DNA from: Streptomyces sp. ISL-94
GTDB taxonomy: Bacteria; Actinomycetota; Actinomycetes; Streptomycetales; Streptomycetaceae
Assembly: GCF_018614075.1 (NCBI RefSeq)
Contig: NZ_JAGGOZ010000002.1
Location: forward strand, 62,001 to 126,000
DNA: 64,000 nucleotides
Direction of reading: 5' to 3'
The notes below the pieces were generated by a model that worked only from the letters and a program-made list of their open reading frames with translations, searched no databases and had not been told where the DNA came from. The translations under genes and the position numbers were made by a program. The stretch's first letter is position 1, and every line of letters starts with the position of its first letter. Positions 58,422 to 64,000 of the stretch are shown here, piece by piece.

Positions 58422-58819
58422 TGCACCTCGCCTACCCCGCCGTGCTCGCGGCGCTGCTCTTCTGCACGGGCCTGTACGGAGTACTCGCCCGCCGCAACGC
58501 CATCCTGGTCCTGATGTCCGTCGAGCTGATGCTCAACGCCGTCAACCTCAACCTGGTGGCCTTCGACGTCTGGCTGCGCGACACCCTGCACGCCGGCCAG
58601 GCCCTCACCCTCTTCACCATCGCCATCGCCGCCGCCGAGATCGGCATCGGCCTCGCGATCGTGCTGATGGTGTACCGGAACCGCGGCACCTCGGACGTCG
58701 ACCGCCTGCGTGACACCGCCGAGGGCCACGAGCCCGAACAGAACCCCAGCAACAGCAACAGCAACAGCACCAGCACCAGCAACAGCACCGGCACCGCCCG
58801 GCCGGAGGTCGCCGCGTGA
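58421..58819 (+). CDS. nuoK2: NuoK-like subunit with Ser/Asn/Thr-rich tail (operon 2)
   Basis: The 132-residue protein has the three-helix core with both Glu sites ([31 protein letters not shown]). A tail of about 35 residues contains [19 protein letters not shown], encoded by a run of AAC/AGC/ACC codons. NuoK1 has no such tail. The run looks like a slippage-prone microsatellite (AACAGC units). Confidence 0.93.
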   Translation: MHLAYPAVLAALLFCTGLYGVLARRNAILVLMSVELMLNAVNLNLVAFDVWLRDTLHAGQALTLFTIAIAAAEIGIGLAIVLMVYRNRGTSDVDRLRDTAEGHEPEQNPSNSNSNSTSTSNSTGTARPEVAA

Positions 58820-60840
58820 GCACCACGACCCTCGCCGTCCTCGTCCCCCTCCTCCCCTTCCTGGGCGCGGTCGCGGGACTTCTCTTCGGCCGCAGCGCCC
58901 CCGGATTCGTCCGGCCGCTCGCCATCCTGCCGACGCTGGGCGCCGCCGTACTGGCCGTGCTCGTCGCCGTCCGCCACGGCGGCGGCAAGGCGATCGACAC
59001 CGCGACCGAGCTGACCCCGACCGGCTCCGTTCCGATCGAGCTCTCGCTCCACCTGGACGGCTTCGCCGTGCTGGTCGCCGTCCTGGTCGGTGTCGTCGCC
59101 ACCTGCGTACAGCTCTACTCGACGGCGTACCTCCGCGAGGACCCGCGCTACCCGTCGTATGCCGCTCTGGTCTCACTGTTCACCTCCGCCATGCTGCTCG
59201 TCGTCTACTCCGGCGACCTGATGGTGCTGCTGGTCGGCTGGGAGGTCATGGGCATCTGCTCGTACTTCCTGGTCGGCCACTACTGGGAGACCGAGGCGGC
59301 CCGCTCCGCCTCCCTGAAGGCCTTCCTCGTCACCAAGCTCGGTGACGTCCCCTTCCTGATCGGCCTGTTCGCCCTCGCCGCCGACGCCGGCTCCTTCCGG
59401 ATCACCAAGATCCTGGGAACCGTCGCCGCGGGCGGGCTCGACCACCCGACGCTGATCGCGCTCCTCCTGCTCGCCGGAGTCGCGGGCAAGTCCGCGCAGT
59501 TCCCGCTGCACACCTGGCTCCCGGACGCCATGGCGGGCCCGACCCCGGTCTCCGCACTGATCCACGCCGCGACGATGGTCGCCGCCGGTGTCTACTTCAT
59601 CGCCCGCCTCCTCCCCGTCTTCGCGGCCTCCCGCGCCGCACTGGTGGTCATGGCCGTCATGGCGGCCGTCACGATGCTCGGCTCCGCCCTCGCCGCCCTG
59701 GCCCAGGACGACATCAAGCGCGTGCTGGCCTACTCGACGGTCGGCCAGCTCGGCTACATGACCGGCGCCCTGGCCGTCGGCGACCGCGGCGCCGCCGTCT
59801 TCCACCTCCTGTCCCACGGCGCCTTCAAGGCGCTGCTGTTCCTCGGCGCGGGCGTCATCATCCACGCCGCCGGCACGAACTCCCTGGCCGCCATGTCCCG
59901 TACGGACGGCCTGGCCAAGCGCATCCCCGACGCCTTCTGGACGATGACGATCGCGCTCCTCGCGCTCGCCGCCATCCCGCCCTTCGCCGGCTTCTTCTCC
60001 AAGGAAGCCGTCCTCGTCGCCGCCGAGCACACCGCCACCGGCCACTCGGAGTTCGCGCCCAGCACCGCAGGCTGGATCGTCCTGGTCGCGGGCGTGCTCA
60101 CCGCCCTGCTCACCGCCGCCTATGCCACCCGGCTGTGGCTGATGGCCTTCCGCGGCACGGGCGCCCCCGCCCCCGACCACGGCAGGGAACCCGTCGCCAT
60201 GACCGGCGTGCTGTGGCTGCTGGCGATCCCGTCCATCGGCTTCGGCCTCGCGGCGGGCCCACTCGCCGACTGGTTCGACGGCGGGCAGCTCACCCCGACC
60301 CTGACCACCTCCATCCTCGGCACCGGAGCCGCGGCCATCGGCGCCATGCTCACCTACGCCCTCTGGCAGCGCGCCACGGTCCGCGCGGCAGCCGTCGCGG
60401 CCGCCACCGCGCCTGGCAACGGCCTCGCGGCAGCCGCCGCCGTCGCCGCCACGGTCGCCGAATCCGAGGCCGAGACCCCCGAGGTCGCAGAGGTCACCCA
60501 CGACCACCCCGCCGTCCCGGCCGGCCCCGCCGCCGACCCCGGCAAGGCGATCCTCGGCCCCCTGCACCGCCACGCGGCCGACGGCTTCCACCTCGACGCC
60601 GTCTACGACCGGCTCTTCGTCCGGCCCGTCCGCGCAGCCGCGAGCCTGGTCCGCTTCCTCGACCGCGAGGTCGTGGACACGTACGTCCGCGGCGCGGGCA
60701 CCGGCCCCCGGCTGCTCGGCAGCCTCGTACGCCGGGCCCAGACCGGCAACGTGCAGAGCTACCTGAGCGCCCTGCTCGCCGGCGCCGTGGTCCTGGCGAT
60801 CGCCACCGCCGTCCTCGCCAACGTCAACGCCGGATCGTGA
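58816..60840 (+). CDS. nuoL2: NuoL-like proton pump (operon 2)
   Basis: The 674-residue protein has the antiporter pattern [19 protein letters not shown] (channel Glu), [20 protein letters not shown] and [19 protein letters not shown]. An Ala/Val-rich insertion with [17 protein letters not shown] (about 540-580) precedes the lateral helix region. It is full length. It overlaps nuoK2 by four bases and nuoM2 by four. Confidence 0.95.
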   Translation: MSTTTLAVLVPLLPFLGAVAGLLFGRSAPGFVRPLAILPTLGAAVLAVLVAVRHGGGKAIDTATELTPTGSVPIELSLHLDGFAVLVAVLVGVVATCVQLYSTAYLREDPRYPSYAALVSLFTSAMLLVVYSGDLMVLLVGWEVMGICSYFLVGHYWETEAARSASLKAFLVTKLGDVPFLIGLFALAADAGSFRITKILGTVAAGGLDHPTLIALLLLAGVAGKSAQFPLHTWLPDAMAGPTPVSALIHAATMVAAGVYFIARLLPVFAASRAALVVMAVMAAVTMLGSALAALAQDDIKRVLAYSTVGQLGYMTGALAVGDRGAAVFHLLSHGAFKALLFLGAGVIIHAAGTNSLAAMSRTDGLAKRIPDAFWTMTIALLALAAIPPFAGFFSKEAVLVAAEHTATGHSEFAPSTAGWIVLVAGVLTALLTAAYATRLWLMAFRGTGAPAPDHGREPVAMTGVLWLLAIPSIGFGLAAGPLADWFDGGQLTPTLTTSILGTGAAAIGAMLTYALWQRATVRAAAVAAATAPGNGLAAAAAVAATVAESEAETPEVAEVTHDHPAVPAGPAADPGKAILGPLHRHAADGFHLDAVYDRLFVRPVRAAASLVRFLDREVVDTYVRGAGTGPRLLGSLVRRAQTGNVQSYLSALLAGAVVLAIATAVLANVNAGS

Positions 60841-62438
60841 GCCGTGAGTCAGCCGTGATTGATATCAGCCCGTCCGTGATGCAGTTCCTTCTGGCGTTCA
60901 TCGTGGTCGCGCCGCTCCTCGGCGCGGCCGCGGCACTCCTGCCGCCCCCGCCCGGGCTCAAGGGCCGCAGCCCCGAACAGGCCGTGCTCCGCCACGGCGT
61001 GACCGTCACCGGTGTCATCCTCGCCGCGGCGGTCGCCCTCACCCTGGGCTTCGACCACGACGCCCCGTCCCGCTTCCAGGCGACGACGGACATCAGCTGG
61101 ATCCAGGCGCTGAACGTCCGGATCCACCTCGGCATTGACGGCATCTCGCTCCCCCTCCTCCTGATGACCGCGCTGCTGTTCTTCCTCTGCGCGCTCTACA
61201 GCTACTTCAAGCTCCCCGCAGGCCCCTCCCCGAAGGCCTTCGTCGCGCTGCTGCTCGTCCTCGAATCCGGCACCCTGGCGACCTTCGCCGTCCTCGACCT
61301 GCTGCTCTTCTTCCTCGCCTTCGAGATGGTCCTCATCCCGATGTACTTCCTCATCGCCCGCTGGGGCGGTGCTCAGCGGCAGGCCGCCGCCTGGAAGTTC
61401 ATCCTCTACACCCTCCTCGGCTCCGTGGTCATGCTGCTCGGTCTGCTGCTCATCGGACTGAACAGCGGCACTTTCGACATGGTGGCACTCGCCTCTGACA
61501 ACGGGCGCGGACTGACCCACACCACCCAGCTCCTGGCCGTCCTCGCCATTGGTATCGGCCTCGCCGTGAAGACCCCGATGTGGCCGCTGCACAGCTGGCT
61601 GCCGGACGCCCACACCGCCGCGCCCACCGTCGGATCCGTCCTGCTGGCCGGCGTCCTGCTCAAGATGGGCACGTACGGGTTCGTCCGCATCCTGCTCCCC
61701 GTCACCCCCGACGGCATGGCCACCTTCGCCCCCTACCTGGGTGCCCTCGCCGCCATCGGCATCGTCTACGGATCCCTCGCCTGCCTCTCCCTGGCCCGCA
61801 AGGGGAACAAGGGCGACCTCAAGCGCCTGATCGCGTACTCCTCCGTCGGCCACATGGGCTTCGTGCTCCTCGGCATCGCGTCCATGACCCCCACCGGAGT
61901 CAACGGCGCGCTCTTCGCCAACATCGCCCACGGCCTGATCACCGGCCTCCTCTTCTTCCTGGTCGGCGCCCTCAAGGACCGCTACGGCACCGCCGACCTC
62001 GACACCCTCGCCGGAGCCACCGGCGCCGCCCTCTACGGCCGCGCCCCCCGCCTCGGCGTGTTCCTCGCCTTCGCCGCCGTCGCCTCCCTCGGCCTCCCCG
62101 GCCTGGCCGGCTTCTGGGGCGAGATGCTGGCCCTCTTCGGCGCCTTCGACCCGGCCGAGGGCCTCTCCCGCCCCGCCTTCCTCACGTACATGGCGATGGG
62201 AGCGTTCGGCACCCTGCTCACCGCCGCCTACCTGCTGATCGTCGTACGGCGCGTCTGCATGGGCGACCCGAAGGCACAGAGCGCCGCGCCGGCGGCCCTC
62301 GCCGACATCCAGCGCTACGAGTTCGCCGCCTGGACCCCGCTCGTCGCCCTCACCGTCCTCGCCGGCCTGTGGCCCGCGGTCCTCCTCGGCCTCACCGATC
62401 CGGCCGTCCAGAAGCTCCTCGCAGGAGGCAACGCATGA
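60837..62438 (+). CDS. nuoM2: NuoM-like proton pump (operon 2)
   Basis: The 533-residue protein has LAFEMVLIPMYFLIARWGG (channel Glu), VKTPMWPLHSWLPDAHTAAP and KRLIAYSSVGHMGFVLLG. TVGSVLLAGVLLKMGTYGFV is the typical NuoM helix. GTG 60837 overlaps the nuoL2 stop; a second GTG at 60855 is an alternative. It is full length. Confidence 0.95.
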   Translation: MSRESAVIDISPSVMQFLLAFIVVAPLLGAAAALLPPPPGLKGRSPEQAVLRHGVTVTGVILAAAVALTLGFDHDAPSRFQATTDISWIQALNVRIHLGIDGISLPLLLMTALLFFLCALYSYFKLPAGPSPKAFVALLLVLESGTLATFAVLDLLLFFLAFEMVLIPMYFLIARWGGAQRQAAAWKFILYTLLGSVVMLLGLLLIGLNSGTFDMVALASDNGRGLTHTTQLLAVLAIGIGLAVKTPMWPLHSWLPDAHTAAPTVGSVLLAGVLLKMGTYGFVRILLPVTPDGMATFAPYLGALAAIGIVYGSLACLSLARKGNKGDLKRLIAYSSVGHMGFVLLGIASMTPTGVNGALFANIAHGLITGLLFFLVGALKDRYGTADLDTLAGATGAALYGRAPRLGVFLAFAAVASLGLPGLAGFWGEMLALFGAFDPAEGLSRPAFLTYMAMGAFGTLLTAAYLLIVVRRVCMGDPKAQSAAPAALADIQRYEFAAWTPLVALTVLAGLWPAVLLGLTDPAVQKLLAGGNA

Positions 62439-64000
62439 CGGCGCCCACGGCCCTGACGGTCCTCTCCGCCGATACCCCGAGCCTGGTCCAGTCCGTCGAC
62501 TGGCTCGCCATCGCGCCCGTGGTCCTCACCGCCACCGTCGGCCTGGTCGTCCTCCTCGCCGACCTCTTCGTACCCGAGCGCTCCAAGCCCGTCCTCGGCT
62601 GGCTCTCCGTGGCCGGCCTGGCCGCCGCGACCGCCCTCCTCCTGCCGCTGCGCGCCGGCGACCGGGCCACCTTCTGCCTCACCGGCGACCCGGCCGCCTG
62701 CAGTTACACCGCCGACCACTTCGCGCTCGTCGTCCAGTTCCTCGTACTGGGCGGCGCCCTGGTCACCGCCCTGCTGTCGGTCACCGCCGTCCGCGACACC
62801 CGCATGCCCGCCGGCGAGTACTGGTTCCTGCTGCTCTCCTCCGCCGCCGGCGCGGCCCTGCTGCCCGCCGCCCGCGACCTCGCCACCCTGATCGTCGCCC
62901 TCGAAGTCGCCTCGCTGCCCGCCTTCGCCCTCGTCGGCATGCGCCGCGGCGACCGGCTCTCCTCCGAGGCCGCCCTCAAGTTCTTCCTCTCCTCCGTCAC
63001 CGCCACCGCCGTGTCGCTGATGGGCGTCAGCTTCGTCTACGCCGCCACCGGCTCCCTGCACCTCAGCCAGGTCGCCGTCCGCCTCGAGGACGTCCCCGGG
63101 CAGCTCGACACCCTCGCCATGGCGGGCGTCGCGCTCACCCTCGTCGGTTTCGCCTTCAAGACCGCGGCCGTCCCCTTCCACTTCTGGGTCCCCGACACCT
63201 ACGTCGGCGCCCCCCTGCCCATCGCCGGCTACCTCTCGGTGATCGGCAAGGCCGTCGGCTTCACCGGCCTCATCCTCGTTACGGTGATCGCCTTCCCGGC
63301 GTACTCCGAGATCTGGGGTCCGGCCCTCGCCGTCCTGGCCGCGCTCACCATGACCTTCGGCAACGCCGCCGCGCTGCGCCAGTCCGCCGACCGCCCGAAC
63401 AGCGCCGTGCGGCTGCTCGCCTGGTCCTCGGTCGGCCAGGCCGGCTACCTGCTGGTCCCGATCGCCGCGGCCGCGTACGCCGACCGCGACCAGATCGGCG
63501 CCACCGTCGCCTACGCCCTCATGTACGCCGCCGTGAACCTGGGCGCCTTCGCCGTGGCCGCGCTGGTCGCCCGTACGAAGCCGCTGCACCGGATCAGCGA
63601 CTACCGGGGCCTGTACGCCGAGCGCCCGCTCGCCGCCCTCTCGCTGGCCTTCTTCCTGCTCTGCCTGGCAGGCCTGCCCCCGGGCATCATCGGCCTCTTC
63701 GCCAAGGTCGCCGTCTTCCGCTCCGCGGTCGACGCGGGCCTGGGCTGGCTCGCCGTGGTCATGGCGGTCAATGTCGTCATCGCCCTCTACTACTACCTGC
63801 GGTGGACGGCGCTGCTCTTCCGTGCGCCGGACGGTTCGGCGGAGGGCGTGGCGGACGGCGTTGCCGAGACCCGTACGCAGACCACGGCCCCCTGGCCGGT
63901 CACGGCGGCGATCGTGCTCACCGCGGTCACGGCGGTCGTCCTCTCCGGCGCTCCGCAGCTGGTCCTGCGCTTCGCGACGGGCAGCCTCTTCCCGCAGTAG
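62435..64000 (+). CDS. nuoN2: NuoN-like proton pump (operon 2)
   Basis: The 521-residue protein has IVALEVASLPAFALVGMRRG (channel Glu), FKTAAVPFHFWVPDTYVGAP and RLLAWSSVGQAGYLLVPIA. The gene is complete and its TAG occupies the last three bases of the window. AGGAGG lies six bases before ATG 62435. It closes the second nuo operon, at least as visible; any downstream genes lie outside. Confidence 0.95.
   Translation: MTAPTALTVLSADTPSLVQSVDWLAIAPVVLTATVGLVVLLADLFVPERSKPVLGWLSVAGLAAATALLLPLRAGDRATFCLTGDPAACSYTADHFALVVQFLVLGGALVTALLSVTAVRDTRMPAGEYWFLLLSSAAGAALLPAARDLATLIVALEVASLPAFALVGMRRGDRLSSEAALKFFLSSVTATAVSLMGVSFVYAATGSLHLSQVAVRLEDVPGQLDTLAMAGVALTLVGFAFKTAAVPFHFWVPDTYVGAPLPIAGYLSVIGKAVGFTGLILVTVIAFPAYSEIWGPALAVLAALTMTFGNAAALRQSADRPNSAVRLLAWSSVGQAGYLLVPIAAAAYADRDQIGATVAYALMYAAVNLGAFAVAALVARTKPLHRISDYRGLYAERPLAALSLAFFLLCLAGLPPGIIGLFAKVAVFRSAVDAGLGWLAVVMAVNVVIALYYYLRWTALLFRAPDGSAEGVADGVAETRTQTTAPWPVTAAIVLTAVTAVVLSGAPQLVLRFATGSLFPQ

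Overview
The window is one contiguous piece of an actinobacterial chromosome, almost certainly Streptomyces or a close relative. The DNA is very G+C rich. Start codons are often GTG. Genes in operons commonly overlap by four bases (GTGA or ATGA). The gene set is a Streptomyces-type one: futalosine-pathway menaquinone genes, two nuo operons, korAB, and a PASTA-less Ser/Thr kinase. From memory of S. coelicolor, the genes resemble its SCO4505-4507 and SCO4550-4608 neighbourhoods, but I could not check this.

Layout. 1-1.2 kb: tail of a secreted protein, then two families of G+C-rich tandem repeats and strong hairpins. 1.2-9.8 kb: cold-shock protein, mqnA, a membrane Ser/Thr kinase, mqnC, an amidohydrolase-like fragment, a LuxR-type HTH protein, a DUF3152 protease-like protein, menG and glutaminase. 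10-12.7 kb: a GNAT acetyltransferase divergent from a geranylgeranyl/menaquinone reductase, then a VapBC-like pair. 12.8-19.6 kb: a lipoprotein, membrane-fusion protein, ABC ATPase and permease operon on the minus strand, paralogous lipoproteins, and an NlpC/P60 hydrolase.

20.4-36.3 kb is a complete 14-gene nuoA-N operon. It has a Rex-operator-like palindrome near its predicted promoter and a strong terminator after nuoN. 36.4-42.5 kb carries Uma2, a secreted protein, a HEAT fragment, fumarylacetoacetase, a HAD phosphatase, a block of Streptomyces-type 'GGCGTTTGAGG' repeats, and a CocE/NonD hydrolase split by a 4-bp tandem duplication. 42.8-48.6 kb holds a polyprenyl diphosphate synthase, a LolA-like secreted protein, a toxin-antitoxin-like pair whose second protein looks like a degenerate Fic/Doc fold, a secreted M28 aminopeptidase and a RarD permease.

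48.8-64 kb holds korB/korA (2-oxoacid:ferredoxin oxidoreductase), a NarL-type two-component system and a second nuo operon. The second operon has only A, B, C, H, I, J, K, L, M and N. It has no Q-site subunit NuoD and no NADH module (E, F, G).

Functionally the region is centred on the respiratory chain. MqnA, MqnC, MenG, the reductase and the polyprenyl synthase build menaquinone, and Nuo1 reduces it with NADH. KorAB makes reduced ferredoxin next to a complex I-like membrane module that lacks an NADH-oxidising arm. That arrangement is the most interesting biological question here. Other points of note are a 32-33 bp palindromic element inserted in frame in three genes, and phased AGATCAC repeats upstream of nuoA.
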